NCBI RefSeq assembly: GCF_000262045.1
Contig: NZ_AJVF01000023.1
Coordinates: forward strand, 45,863-109,862
Direction: 5' to 3'
Length of the DNA stretch: 64,000 bases
Origin: Bacillus siamensis KCTC 13613
GTDB taxonomy: Bacteria > Bacillota > Bacilli > Bacillales > Bacillaceae
Shown: positions 33,039-42,082 of the stretch, one piece after another
Numbering within the stretch: position 1 is the first letter of the stretch
Layout: every line of letters starts with the position of its first letter
Position numbers and translations under genes: made by a program
The notes under the pieces: model-generated
Told to the model about the DNA's origin: nothing
Databases searched by the model: none
The model's input: only the letters and a program-made list of their open reading frames with translations

Positions 33039-34079
33039 ATGAAAGCGGCAAGATGGCACAATCAAAAAGACATTCGAATCGAAAACATTGATGAACCTAA
33101 AGCAGAACCGGGAAAAGTCAAAATTAAAGTCAAATGGTGCGGGATTTGCGGAAGCGACCTTCATGAATATCTGGGAGGTCCGATCTTTATTCCGGTCGGC
33201 AAACCCCATCCGTTAACAAACGAAATGGCGCCCGTCACGATGGGGCACGAATTCTCAGGAGAAGTCGTGGAAGTAGGAGAAGGCGTCAAAAATTACAGCG
33301 TCGGCGACCGTGTCGTCGTAGAACCGATTTTTGCCACACACGGACATCAGGGAGCCTATAACCTTGATGAACAAATGGGATTCTTAGGCTTAGCCGGAGG
33401 CGGCGGCGGATTTTCTGAATATGTGTCCGTTGACGAAGAATTGCTGTTTAAGCTTCCTGAAGAGCTTTCTTACGAACAGGGCGCGCTTGTTGAGCCGTCA
33501 GCGGTAGCGCTTTACGCCGTCCGCCAAAGCAAATTAAAAGCGGGCGACAAGGCAGCCGTTTTTGGCTGCGGACCGATCGGGCTGCTTGTGATTGAAGCCC
33601 TGAAAGCGGCCGGCGCAACGGATATTTACGCGGTCGAACTTTCACCGGAACGCCAGGAAAAAGCGAAAGAACTCGGCGCTATCATCATTGATCCGTCAAA
33701 AACGGATGATGTCGTTGAAGAAATCGCTAAACGCACAAACGGCGGCGTTGACGTTTCTTATGAAGTGACAGGCGTTCCTGTCGTTCTCCGCCAGGCGATC
33801 CAGTCAACAAACATTTCCGGTGAAACGGTTATCGTCAGCATCTGGGAAAAAGGAGCGGAAATCCATCCGAACGACATCGTCATCAAAGAACGGACCGTAA
33901 AAGGAATTATCGGATACCGTGATATCTTCCCTTCCGTTCTTGCACTGATGAAAGAAGGCTACTTCTCAGCAGATAAGCTCGTCACGAAAAAAATCGTGCT
34001 CGACGATTTGATTGAAGAAGGCTTCGGCGCTTTAATCAAAGAGAAAAACCAAGTGAAAATCTTAGTCAAACCGAACTAA
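33039..34079 (+). CDS. bdhA: (R,R)-butanediol dehydrogenase / acetoin reductase BdhA
   Basis: 346-aa zinc alcohol dehydrogenase (MDR family) that interconverts acetoin and 2,3-butanediol with NAD(H). Catalytic zinc ligands: Cys in [11 protein letters not shown] and GHEFSG His-Glu. The nucleotide fold has FGCGPIGLLVIEALKAAG. It lacks the four-cysteine structural zinc loop, replaced by the LDEQMGFLGLAGG stretch typical of BdhA. ATG at 33039 after GGAGTG. In this species group the enzyme feeds the volatile 2,3-butanediol pathway. Confidence 0.95.
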   Translation: MKAARWHNQKDIRIENIDEPKAEPGKVKIKVKWCGICGSDLHEYLGGPIFIPVGKPHPLTNEMAPVTMGHEFSGEVVEVGEGVKNYSVGDRVVVEPIFATHGHQGAYNLDEQMGFLGLAGGGGGFSEYVSVDEELLFKLPEELSYEQGALVEPSAVALYAVRQSKLKAGDKAAVFGCGPIGLLVIEALKAAGATDIYAVELSPERQEKAKELGAIIIDPSKTDDVVEEIAKRTNGGVDVSYEVTGVPVVLRQAIQSTNISGETVIVSIWEKGAEIHPNDIVIKERTVKGIIGYRDIFPSVLALMKEGYFSADKLVTKKIVLDDLIEEGFGALIKEKNQVKILVKPN

Positions 34080-34109
34080 GCCGTTCGGCAAAATACCAGA
34101 CACATCCGA

Positions 34110-34136
34110 AAAAGAGCCGCTCAGGCTCTTTTTTTC
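34110..34136 (+). terminator. Terminator of bdhA
   Basis: AAGAGCC gctca GGCTCTT stem with a seven-T tail, 30 nt after the bdhA stop. Confidence 0.92.
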
Positions 34137-34184
34137 GTCTCTTCCTCTTCCCTTCCTTTTCCTTTTAAAAATGATCCGCTCTGC

Positions 34185-34211
34185 GCAAACTATTTTTCAC
34201 CCTGTCCCGTC
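34185..34211 (+). promoter_or_regulatory. ECF (SigV-type) promoter of sigV-rsiV
   Basis: GCAAAC at 34185, 17-nt spacer, CGTC at 34208. This -35/-10 pair is typical of extracytoplasmic-function sigma factors and fits autoregulation by SigV. Confidence 0.7.
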
Positions 34212-34267
34212 TATCCTTAGGCAGCAGCCTATGATACGTATTTTTTAAAAAGGAGCCCTTTGAAGCA

Positions 34268-34765
34268 ATGAAGAACGAAACAGCCAAAGCGTCGCTTGTG
34301 ACGTGCATAACTGAGCGCAAAGAAGACTTTTACCGGCTTGCGTACAGTTATGTAAAGAACAAGGATGACGCGTTAGATATTGTTCAGGAATCAATTCAAA
34401 AAGCGTTGACATCGGTCGAATCCGTCAAAAACCCCGATGTAATCAAAAGCTGGTTTTATAAAATTTTAGTGCGCACGGCCATTGATTTTCTCCGCAAACA
34501 GAAAAAACTTAAAGTAATGGACGATGAAACGATCGAGTTTTTAAGCCGCGGAAAGGAAGATCACTACAAAGACACAGACCTTCACGAAGCGCTTGACGAC
34601 CTGCCGCATCCATATAAAACCATTATCATTCTGCGTTTCTTTGAAGACCTGAAATTAGAAGAAATCGCAGACATCACGGGGGAAAACATCAATACCGTTA
34701 AAACACGCCTTTACAGGGGGCTGAAGCTTATACGCATTCAGCTGACGAAGGAGGATCTTTCTTAA
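34268..34765 (+). CDS. sigV: ECF sigma factor SigV
   Basis: 165 aa with region 2 (RLAYSYVKNKDDALDIVQES, FYKILVRTAIDFLRKQ) and region 4 HTH (LEEIADITGENINTVKTRL). It matches B. subtilis SigV, which is activated by lysozyme and drives oatA and dlt-type envelope modification. The stop codon overlaps the rsiV ATG by one base. ATG at 34268 after AAAGGAGC. In B. subtilis 168 I place sigV far from bdhA, so the location here differs. Confidence 0.92.
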   Translation: MKNETAKASLVTCITERKEDFYRLAYSYVKNKDDALDIVQESIQKALTSVESVKNPDVIKSWFYKILVRTAIDFLRKQKKLKVMDDETIEFLSRGKEDHYKDTDLHEALDDLPHPYKTIIILRFFEDLKLEEIADITGENINTVKTRLYRGLKLIRIQLTKEDLS

Positions 34766-35625
34766 TGGAAAAGAGATTAGAGCAATTAAGGGAAGAGTAC
34801 AAAAGTGTGCCCATTCCTAAGGAATTGGACAGCATTGTCGAAAAAGCCCTTCAGCCAAAACCGAAGAAAAAACGAATCGTGATGTGGCCGACATCTGCGG
34901 CAGTCGCTGCGGCCGTTTTATTTACCGCCGTTGTCAATATCAATCCGGATGCCGCACAGGCCATGTCCAAAATCCCCGTCATCGGCAAAGTCGTCCAAGC
35001 CATCACGTTCGTGGAGATGAAAGAAGAAAAGAACCAATCAAGCATTGATGTGAAAACACCCGCTCTATCCGGCCTTTCGAATCATAAACTTGAAGACAGC
35101 ATCAACCGGCATTATATGAAAGAAAGCAAAGAGCTGTATCAGGAATTTATGAAGGCGACCTCAAAAAGCAAAAAAGGCCACCTCAGCATCTACAGCGATT
35201 ATGAAACCGTGACTGATACAGCGGATCTGATCTCAGTCCGCCGTGATATCGAAAAAACACAAGCTTCCGCTTATACGCAAAGCCGATACATCACGATTGA
35301 TAAAAAAAATGAGGCCGTGCTTACGTTAAAGAGTTTATTCAAAGATGACCGTTATATCAAAGTCATCAGCCAAAATATTAAAGAACAAATGAAAAAACAG
35401 ATGAAAGAAGACCCGAATAAAATATACTGGGTCGAAGATGATGATATGGCGGAGCCTTTCAAATCCATCCGCGCTGACCAAAACTTTTATATTACAGATC
35501 AGCACAAACTTGTCATCTCATTTGATGAATATGAAGCGGCACCCGGATATATGGGCGTTACAGAGTTTACAATACCGACCTCTGTCATCTCAAAACTGCT
35601 TGTCGGAGACCGCTACATCCGGTAA
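34765..35625 (+). CDS. rsiV: Anti-sigma-V factor RsiV (lysozyme receptor)
   Basis: 286 aa. A short cytoplasmic part (~38 aa, with PKPKKKRIV) precedes one membrane helix (about 41-56, TSAAVAAAVLFTAVV) and a large outer domain of DUF4163 and DUF3298 type. RsiV binds lysozyme directly, is cut by signal peptidase and RasP, and frees SigV. The AQAMSK stretch just after the helix is in the place expected for signal-peptidase cleavage. Coupled to sigV by overlap and ended by its own terminator. Confidence 0.92.
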   Translation: MEKRLEQLREEYKSVPIPKELDSIVEKALQPKPKKKRIVMWPTSAAVAAAVLFTAVVNINPDAAQAMSKIPVIGKVVQAITFVEMKEEKNQSSIDVKTPALSGLSNHKLEDSINRHYMKESKELYQEFMKATSKSKKGHLSIYSDYETVTDTADLISVRRDIEKTQASAYTQSRYITIDKKNEAVLTLKSLFKDDRYIKVISQNIKEQMKKQMKEDPNKIYWVEDDDMAEPFKSIRADQNFYITDQHKLVISFDEYEAAPGYMGVTEFTIPTSVISKLLVGDRYIR

Positions 35626-35629
35626 AAGA

Positions 35630-35667
35630 AAAAAATCCATGATATCCGCAGATCATGGATTTTTTCT
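35630..35667 (+). terminator. Terminator between rsiV and oatA
   Basis: AAAAATCCATGAT atccgcag ATCATGGATTTTT hairpin with T tail. It separates sigV-rsiV from oatA. Confidence 0.9.
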
Positions 35668-35769
35668 TTTTCCCGCAACAGCCATTGCGCAAGGGAACCC
35701 TTTCATATAACAGACGCCGGACAGGGGCAGAAAAGTTTAAGAGAATCAGAACATTTCATTCATTTTTTC

Positions 35770-35797
35770 TGAAACAAAATCCCCTTCCGAATGCGTC
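35770..35797 (+). promoter_or_regulatory. ECF-type promoter of oatA
   Basis: TGAAAC at 35770, 18-nt spacer, CGTC at 35794, followed by TATTTAACG. Similar to the sigV promoter, so oatA is probably a SigV target even though a terminator cuts it from the operon. Confidence 0.65.
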
Positions 35798-35890
35798 TAT
35801 TTAACGGAACAAATGGAAGACTGTACAGAAATCTGCCATAGCCAACCGCAAAACAGCGAGAATTTCCGCACACATTATTGGAGGAATACC

Positions 35891-37822
35891 ATGTCAGACA
35901 AGTCACTGCACCACCGCTATATTCCCGGACTGGATGGACTTCGCGCCTTTGCCGTCCTCGCCGTGATCGCCTATCACCTGAATTTTAATTGGGCAGACGG
36001 CGGTTTCATTGGTGTTGATATCTTTTTTGTTTTATCGGGATATTTAATTACATCCATTATATTGCCTGCCCAAGGCAATAACATCACCCTTGATTTGCGT
36101 GATTTTTGGGTGCGCCGGATCAGACGGCTTCTGCCGGCGGCTTATCTCATGATTATCACGACAGTCATTTGGGTCGTACTGTTTAACAGCGAGCTCCTGC
36201 ATACCGTACGAGGAGATGCGGTCTCCTCACTTTTTTACATAAGCAATTGGTGGTTTATCTTTCATAAACTTTCTTATTTCGACAGCTTCGGCTCCCCTTC
36301 GCCATTAAAAAACCTGTGGTCGCTGGCGATTGAAGAACAGTTTTATATCTTATGGCCCTTTTTGCTGCTTGCGGGAATGTACATATGTAAAACACGGGCC
36401 CGGCTTGCAGCTGCAGTCATGTTCCTCGCCTTATGCTCAGCAGTCGTAATGAGTATGATGTATGTGCCCGGCGGAGATCCGAGCCGCGTTTATTACGGGA
36501 CGGACACCCGTTCATTTGAATTGCTGATCGGCTGCGCTTTAGCTTTAGTGTGGCCGATGAAACGATTATCTTCCAAACGGCTGCCGAGCAGCATGAAACA
36601 TCTGCTGCACGGGGCAGAGCTTGCCGCCTTTGCCGCACTGGTGCTTTGCGTATTTTACACGGATGAATATGAACCCTTCCTGTACAAAGGCGGCATGCTT
36701 TTGATCAGCATCGCCGCAGCGGTTCTTGTCGCATGTATATGCCATCCGAGCAGCTTTATAGGATATGTCCTTTCATGGAAGCCGCTTCGCTGGATCGGAA
36801 CGAGATCATACGGAATCTATCTTTGGCATTACCCGGTTATCGTGCTGAGCACCCCGGTGCAGGAAATCGGAAATCCGGTTTATTGGCATTGCGCCGTCAG
36901 AATCGGCGCCACTTTCATTTTGGCCGAGCTTTCTTATCATTTCATTGAGAAGCCAATCCGCTCTGCAGGCTTCCGGCCATTTTTACGCCGCGTGTTTCTG
37001 AACCGCTTTTTGGAATGGAAGACGTCCTCTGTCATCAGCAGAATGTCGCTCGGCCTCATTCTTGCCGCCATTCTCGTATTTGCGGGCGGGCTGTCAGGGA
37101 TAGCCGAAGAGAAAAAACAGCCGCAATGGACGTACGCGCAAAGCGGGCAGCAAGAAACAGCCGCCTCTTCGCACAAAACGGCCGATCACGATCAGCCTGC
37201 TAAAGAAGAGGACAGCAAGAAAAAACACGGCGGCGAAAAAACGGATACCGCATCAGACAACAACAAGAAAAAACCAACAGGCAAATCAGATACGAAGAAG
37301 ACGAAAGACAAAAAGGAACAGTCATCTCAAAAAACGGCTGACCCAAAACAAGCACAGCCTCAGCAAGACGTGCTGGCCATCGGTGACTCGGTGATGCTGG
37401 ACATTGCGTCATACCTGCGGCAGTCCCTTCCTCATGTCACCATCGACGGAAAGGTAGGAAGACAAGTCTCTCAAGCACTCCGGCTCACTTCGGAATATGC
37501 GTCATTTAATCAGCCGAATAAAGCGGTCATCATCGAGTTAGGGACGAACGGCTATTTCACAAACAGCCAAATTGAATCACTGATCAGCTCCTTCTCAAAA
37601 GCCGATATCTATCTTGTCAACACGCGTGTACCGCGGCAGTGGGAAAGCAAAGTAAACGAATCATTGCGCCAGCAGGCCGAGTCACGCAAAAATGTGACCC
37701 TTGTCGATTGGCACGCAAAAGCATTGCAGCACCCTGAATACTTCACACCGGACGGCGTCCATCTCATACCTGAGGGATCAAAAGCGCTGACATCCCTCAT
37801 CGTCCAAACAATGAAATCATGA
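35891..37822 (+). CDS. oatA: Peptidoglycan O-acetyltransferase OatA
   Basis: 643 aa from the ATG at 35891 after TTGGAGGAA. The N-terminal ~400 residues are an acyltransferase-3 domain with about ten membrane helices (GLDGLRAFAVLAVIAYH, FFVLSGYLIT, LWSLAIEEQFY). A Lys/Gln-rich linker (about 415-490) leads to an outer SGNH domain with the catalytic Ser in AIGDSV (S500) and Asp/His in TPDGVHLIP (D621, H624). It O-acetylates MurNAc and protects against lysozyme. The B. subtilis counterpart is also called YrhL. Confidence 0.9.
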   Translation: MSDKSLHHRYIPGLDGLRAFAVLAVIAYHLNFNWADGGFIGVDIFFVLSGYLITSIILPAQGNNITLDLRDFWVRRIRRLLPAAYLMIITTVIWVVLFNSELLHTVRGDAVSSLFYISNWWFIFHKLSYFDSFGSPSPLKNLWSLAIEEQFYILWPFLLLAGMYICKTRARLAAAVMFLALCSAVVMSMMYVPGGDPSRVYYGTDTRSFELLIGCALALVWPMKRLSSKRLPSSMKHLLHGAELAAFAALVLCVFYTDEYEPFLYKGGMLLISIAAAVLVACICHPSSFIGYVLSWKPLRWIGTRSYGIYLWHYPVIVLSTPVQEIGNPVYWHCAVRIGATFILAELSYHFIEKPIRSAGFRPFLRRVFLNRFLEWKTSSVISRMSLGLILAAILVFAGGLSGIAEEKKQPQWTYAQSGQQETAASSHKTADHDQPAKEEDSKKKHGGEKTDTASDNNKKKPTGKSDTKKTKDKKEQSSQKTADPKQAQPQQDVLAIGDSVMLDIASYLRQSLPHVTIDGKVGRQVSQALRLTSEYASFNQPNKAVIIELGTNGYFTNSQIESLISSFSKADIYLVNTRVPRQWESKVNESLRQQAESRKNVTLVDWHAKALQHPEYFTPDGVHLIPEGSKALTSLIVQTMKS

Positions 37823-37827
37823 CAAAA

Positions 37828-37855
37828 AAAGAGGCCAAAAAAGGCCTCTTTTTCG
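37828..37855. terminator. Terminator between oatA and ydjI
   Basis: AAAGAGGCC aaaaa GGCCTCTTT hairpin with A and T runs, in the gap between the two convergent genes. Confidence 0.92.
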
Positions 37856-37861
37856 TATATG

Positions 37862-38866
37862 TCAGGCAAGCTTCTGTCCGCAATTCGGGCAAAAATTCGC
37901 GCCTTCCGTTTTCGTTCCGCAGTTCGGACAAAATTTCGGCTTAGCCGCCCCTTCTGAGCCGTTTGCCTGCGCCGTCCCCTGATTTTGCTGACTTTGATTC
38001 TGCTGCGGCTGGTTCTGCTGATTTTGATTCATTTGGTTCATCATTTGATTGGCCATATTCATTCCCATCATCATGCCCGCCATGTCGGAGGCAGCACCGC
38101 TTCCGCTCATTTTGCCGGATGACATTCCGTCCGTCATGGAAATCTGCTGATAGCGGTTCACATCGCCCACCATACCGTAAGAAGCGTTTTTCGTAATCAT
38201 ATCCTGCACTTCCTGCGGATAGTTAAAGCTCATAATATTGAAGCCCGTAATCGACATCCCGTCTCCGATCAGCTGCATATCAAGGTCTTCTTGAATCCCT
38301 TTTCCGATTTCAAATGAATTCGACTGCAGATTGAACATGTCTTTTCCTTCTTTTGTGATCCATTTCATCAAAAGCTGATCGAGAATAGACGTAATCCGGA
38401 TTTTAATGTCATCCACTAAATAGCTGTCCTTGACACCCGCAATCTTATCAATCAATCCGATGTAGTCAATGACCTTGAAGTTAAATGTGCCGTTTGCTCG
38501 GATCGGCATACCGCCCGGCATTCCCGCCGCCGGAATGTTAATGGCGTTTTTCGTGCCCCACTTCACCGTGAACTCCTTCGTATTCACAAACAGCACTTCA
38601 GCCCGCATGCCGCTGTTAAAGCCAAACTTAAATCCTTTTAATGTCGATAGAAACGGAATGATTTCTGATTCGATATCATAATCGCCGTCATCACGGAAAA
38701 TCCCTTCAATCTTCCCGTTGTATAAAAAGATGGCATCCTGTCCCGGCCGGATGATCAGACGGCTGCCTTTTTTAATTTCACGGTTGTTCCATTTATAGAA
38801 GACCATGTCATCTCTGAATTCTTCCCATTCCACCACATTTGCTAACTGATTTCTGAAAAAGCCCAT
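37862..38866 (-). CDS. ydjI: YdjI, SPFH-domain protein with zinc-ribbon tail
   Basis: 334 aa. The N-terminal ~220 residues form an SPFH/virion-core-like domain (RLIIRPGQDAIFLYNGKIEG, AEVLFVNTKEFTVKWG). Then comes a Met/Gln/Asn-rich linker and a C-terminal zinc ribbon, KFCPNCGTKT and NFCPNCGQKLA. In B. subtilis YdjI helps recruit PspA (YdjF) to the membrane, with YdjG and YdjH as the anchor. Last gene of ydjFGHI. Confidence 0.92.
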   Translation of the reverse strand: MGFFRNQLANVVEWEEFRDDMVFYKWNNREIKKGSRLIIRPGQDAIFLYNGKIEGIFRDDGDYDIESEIIPFLSTLKGFKFGFNSGMRAEVLFVNTKEFTVKWGTKNAINIPAAGMPGGMPIRANGTFNFKVIDYIGLIDKIAGVKDSYLVDDIKIRITSILDQLLMKWITKEGKDMFNLQSNSFEIGKGIQEDLDMQLIGDGMSITGFNIMSFNYPQEVQDMITKNASYGMVGDVNRYQQISMTDGMSSGKMSGSGAASDMAGMMMGMNMANQMMNQMNQNQQNQPQQNQSQQNQGTAQANGSEGAAKPKFCPNCGTKTEGANFCPNCGQKLA

Positions 38867-38892
38867 GTATGTTCAAATCCTTTACGTTAAAT

Positions 38893-39654
38893 TTAAAAGC
38901 TTCCCTTGCTTCCGCTGTAAGACGTGCCGCCCCTCGTGACTCCGCCGTCATTGTCATTATCTTTGTCAGGCTTTCTTTCCCTTGTAACGTCCGTTCGGAT
39001 ATATGTGTCGTGCTGGTCCAGCACTTCAGACGTATCGTGATCCATATACGTGCTTCCGGTGACGGTGACCCTGCCGCCGGAATTGTACACCATCACGGTG
39101 ACGGCGATACCGGCTGCGGCTGCGGCGATAATCAGCTGAAACCACCATGTGAGCAGCAGATTGTCAGACTTGCTGTCCGGGCTTTTCCCCATATCTTTAT
39201 AAGACATTTTAATGTAGGTCTGAAATGCCTTTTCATAATGACCTGCGGAAATGTCTGACGAAATCGTATTCCTGATCGTATTCAGCCGGCTGCTGTTCAA
39301 ATACGGCTCCGCCTTTTTATACCCGGAGATAAATACTTCCCGGTCCTTCATATCAATGGTCAATATCGCCGTGCTTCCGCTAAAATGACTGTCATAAAAA
39401 TCACCGGCATACTGCTCGATGTCCTTACCGCCCGTTCCGTTTGCGGTAAGAATGATAAAATCGGTATGGCGCTTTGCCCCGAGCTTCCCCGCCAATTCCT
39501 CAAGTTTCTTCGTTTCATCCTTCGTTAATAAATGAGCATTGTCATAAACGTATTGCTTCTGTTCCGCAGCAGACGCTGTTGTATGTAAAGAAAAAGACAG
39601 CATCAGAAAAAGGACGAAGCACAAGAGACACGCTTTTTTTATTGATCCTCTCAT
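38893..39654 (-). CDS. ydjH: YdjH, TPM-domain membrane protein
   Basis: 253 aa. ATG at 39654 overlaps the ydjG stop (TGATG) and follows AGGAGG. A signal-type helix (LLCFVLFLMLSFSL) and AEQKQYVYDNAHLLTKDE begin a TPM domain (about 30-150), followed by a membrane helix (LIIAAAAAGIAVTVMVY) and a Gly/Ser-rich tail ending GSKGSF. With YdjG it forms the membrane anchor for the YdjI-PspA system. Confidence 0.9.
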   Translation of the reverse strand: MRGSIKKACLLCFVLFLMLSFSLHTTASAAEQKQYVYDNAHLLTKDETKKLEELAGKLGAKRHTDFIILTANGTGGKDIEQYAGDFYDSHFSGSTAILTIDMKDREVFISGYKKAEPYLNSSRLNTIRNTISSDISAGHYEKAFQTYIKMSYKDMGKSPDSKSDNLLLTWWFQLIIAAAAAGIAVTVMVYNSGGRVTVTGSTYMDHDTSEVLDQHDTYIRTDVTRERKPDKDNDNDGGVTRGGTSYSGSKGSF

Positions 39655-40679
39655 CAAAAACCGCCTCCTATCATAAGTGAGACGAGTCTTAATGCTAAAA
39701 ACGCACCGGCGGTTATGCCGCCGAACCACGCAGCCACTTTTCCGGCACTGATCGGCGGTTTGCCGACAACCTTGCCCGTCTGCCCGTTCATCGCAAAAAT
39801 GTGCTCAGTCCGCTCATAATCGTAGCTGACCATCCAGACCGGAAGCAGCACGTAAAAGCTGCTGATCTTATCCGTCTGAATCTGTTCATCCGTTATGTCA
39901 GCCGTCGTATAGCCGGAGAAGGTGGATCTGATATAAGAATCAATATAATGGCTGATTTTATCCTTCGCCCGCGGAAAGAGATCGTCATCGGTATAATTGT
40001 ACTTTTCCGCTATATAGCCAGCTAAATAAGCCGTATTAAACTCCTTCAGCTCACTGTAAGCGTAAGGCTCCAATTTGTCCATTAATTCATCATTCATTTT
40101 TTCTGAAGCGTCGACCGGAATTTTGAGATAATCGAGATTGATATCACGATACGCGTTGTAATATTCGGTCTCCGTCACCCGGTATTCGCCATCATCATAA
40201 TGATGCACTCTCGTACAAACGGCATTGACCTGAACCTTGCTGTTTAAGTCAAACATCCAAAACGGCACGTACATACCGGTTATACTCTTCACCCGATCGG
40301 CAGTCATAAATCCCCTCGGTGTCAGCCGGCCGTTTCGGCACCACTTTTTAAAAGCGCTCATGGCCTCTTCTTTACTGATCGTAAAAGGAATCACCATGGA
40401 AGGCGCGAGATTTCCTGATAACCGGTCGGCGAGAACGGCGGCTCCTCCGCAAAATCCGCACGTCGTGGCAGTCGTTTCTGCCTCAGTCATCAGAACCGCG
40501 CCGCAGTTCTCACAGCGGTACTCGTTCGCCTCATTTTCGGAAAATCTCGTCGTAATATACTCCTTTGGCAGGCTTTCAATCTGATCCTGCCGCCCGCAGC
40601 TGGGACATGTCAGCATGCCGGATGAACTGTCAAAGACCATATCATCTCCGCAGTTCGGGCATTTATAAGAAATGATCAT
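39654..40679 (-). CDS. ydjG: YdjG, double zinc-ribbon membrane protein
   Basis: 341 aa. Two N-terminal zinc ribbons (YKCPNCGDDM with TCPSCGRQ; YRCENCGAVL with TCGFCGG), a long soluble middle part, and a C-terminal membrane helix (AAWFGGITAGAFLALRLVSL). Second gene of the ydjFGHI operon. Acts with YdjH at the membrane. Confidence 0.9.
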   Translation of the reverse strand: MIISYKCPNCGDDMVFDSSSGMLTCPSCGRQDQIESLPKEYITTRFSENEANEYRCENCGAVLMTEAETTATTCGFCGGAAVLADRLSGNLAPSMVIPFTISKEEAMSAFKKWCRNGRLTPRGFMTADRVKSITGMYVPFWMFDLNSKVQVNAVCTRVHHYDDGEYRVTETEYYNAYRDINLDYLKIPVDASEKMNDELMDKLEPYAYSELKEFNTAYLAGYIAEKYNYTDDDLFPRAKDKISHYIDSYIRSTFSGYTTADITDEQIQTDKISSFYVLLPVWMVSYDYERTEHIFAMNGQTGKVVGKPPISAGKVAAWFGGITAGAFLALRLVSLMIGGGF

Positions 40680-40729
40680 TCTGTTTCTCTCACTTTCTCT
40701 TTATATCGGACAAAGCTGCAGCCCGCTTT

Positions 40730-41416
40730 CTATTGGTCTTTACTGAAAAGCATTTTCTGCTTGAGCGCCGCCAGTTCATCATCAACACTGCTTTGATTGC
40801 TGTCATATTTAGCCGTCAGCTCGTCAATATCGTCTTTCGGAGACGCGTTCAGCTCAGCCATCGCATTGGCATGATCAAGCGCCCGGTTGACCTTGTCTTC
40901 CATTCTGCCGAAAGCGGTCAGCGATTGGCCCGCATTTGACACAGAGGACCCCAGTTTATTCATTCTTTCCTGTGTTTTCGCCACAGACCACTTCGCTTTG
41001 ATGGCATTTCGCCGCGACTCAAGCTCACCGATATCAGCAACAAGCTTGTCATGCATCTTGCGCATTTGAGACGCGTTGGAAGAAGCGAGCTGATAAGCCG
41101 TTTGCAGCTCAGTCAGTCTTGATTCAACAGCCGCTTTCCTTTCCAAAAATGTCCGCGCATCGGTTTCATTGCCTGCCTGTAAAGCTTTCATCGCGTAGCT
41201 TTCCATCTTTTCGGCATCGGCCTGACATTCCGTCAACGCTCTTTTCGCCCGCTGTTCCTCAGCCATGACAGAAGCCGTCTCCGCCTTCACTTTTCCTAAA
41301 TCACTGTTCAGATTCCGCAAATATTGATCAACCATTTTCTCAGGGTTTTCAGCTTTATCCAGCAACGCATTGATATTGCTTGACATAATGTCTTTAAATC
41401 TTCCTAAAATACTCAT
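40730..41416 (-). CDS. pspA: Phage shock protein A homologue PspA (YdjF)
   Basis: 228 aa, nearly all coiled coil, of the PspA/IM30 (ESCRT-III-like) family: MSILGRFKDIMSSNINALLD at the start and EKMVDQYLRNLNSDLGKVK. It protects the membrane under stress by assembling on it. ATG at 41416 after AGGAGG. First gene of its operon, with a sigma-W-like promoter upstream. Confidence 0.95.
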   Translation of the reverse strand: MSILGRFKDIMSSNINALLDKAENPEKMVDQYLRNLNSDLGKVKAETASVMAEEQRAKRALTECQADAEKMESYAMKALQAGNETDARTFLERKAAVESRLTELQTAYQLASSNASQMRKMHDKLVADIGELESRRNAIKAKWSVAKTQERMNKLGSSVSNAGQSLTAFGRMEDKVNRALDHANAMAELNASPKDDIDELTAKYDSNQSSVDDELAALKQKMLFSKDQ

Positions 41417-41465
41417 TTTTCATTTTCCTCCTAAAGTTAAATAGCAACAAATTCACAGTTATATA

Positions 41466-41492
41466 TACTGATTTTTTTCGCAAAAAGTTTCA
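41466..41492 (-). promoter_or_regulatory. Sigma-W-like promoter of ydjFGHI
   Basis: Minus-strand TGAAACTTTTT (from 41492), then AGTATA 17 nt later in place of the usual CGTA. The B. subtilis operon is known to depend on sigma-W. Confidence 0.65.
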
Positions 41493-41534
41493 TTTTCCCA
41501 TGAATTTATGTATTTTTATATGAAAATAGTCTCA

Positions 41535-41849
41535 TTAAGCCCATTTTTGCCGGCGGATATTCTTCATGACCAGATACAGTGAAAACAAAAAATAAATAAA
41601 CAGCCCGATCATCAATCCGCTCACTAACGGATAATGCTTAGCAGAATACACAAAGAAATCCAGCTGCGATATCTGCTCGGGCCTTGTAATTGTATCCGTA
41701 CCATTCAGCAGCTTTGAAAATTTAGCCGTATAATTCCAATCAAACGAATCAGTAACAAGCTCACTCCCCTGATACCAATTCACAGCAGCGAGACAGAAAA
41801 AACAAAAAATAGAAAACGTGCATTGCACAATAAGAAAAATATGTTTCAT
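41535..41849 (-). CDS. Small membrane protein, DUF4306-like (YjdJ type)
   Basis: 104 aa from the ATG at 41849, 7 nt after GGAGG. Two membrane helices, about 4-22 (IFLIVQCTFSIFCFFCLAA) and 77-95 (VSGLMIGLFIYFLFSLYLV), with an outer loop containing DSFDWNYTAKFSKLLNG. The loop motif resembles DUF4306/YjdJ proteins. Function unknown. It stands alone between pspA and the gut region. Confidence 0.65.
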   Translation of the reverse strand: MKHIFLIVQCTFSIFCFFCLAAVNWYQGSELVTDSFDWNYTAKFSKLLNGTDTITRPEQISQLDFFVYSAKHYPLVSGLMIGLFIYFLFSLYLVMKNIRRQKWA

Positions 41850-42026
41850 GAACATTCCTCCGCAGTCCAATATTTAAAGGCCGTCACCCTGTACATGACG
41901 GCAGCAGCAGAAACTTGGTTTTACTCGGGACCTGATAAAAACGTTATTGTATGTACTTCACAATGGTTCAATTTACTGGATATCTCTATAGAGTATACCG
42001 TATATCGAAAAGGGTTTCAGTCCTAA

Positions 42027-42074
42027 ATAAAAAAGGATGCTTCCCGGAAGTCCGATGACTTTCAAGAAACACCC
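42027..42074 (-). terminator. Terminator after the fructokinase gene
   Basis: Minus-strand imperfect long hairpin from GGAGGGTGTTTC to GGGAAGCATCC followed by TTTTTT, 9 nt after the stop. Confidence 0.7.
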
Positions 42075-42082
42075 TCCATATT

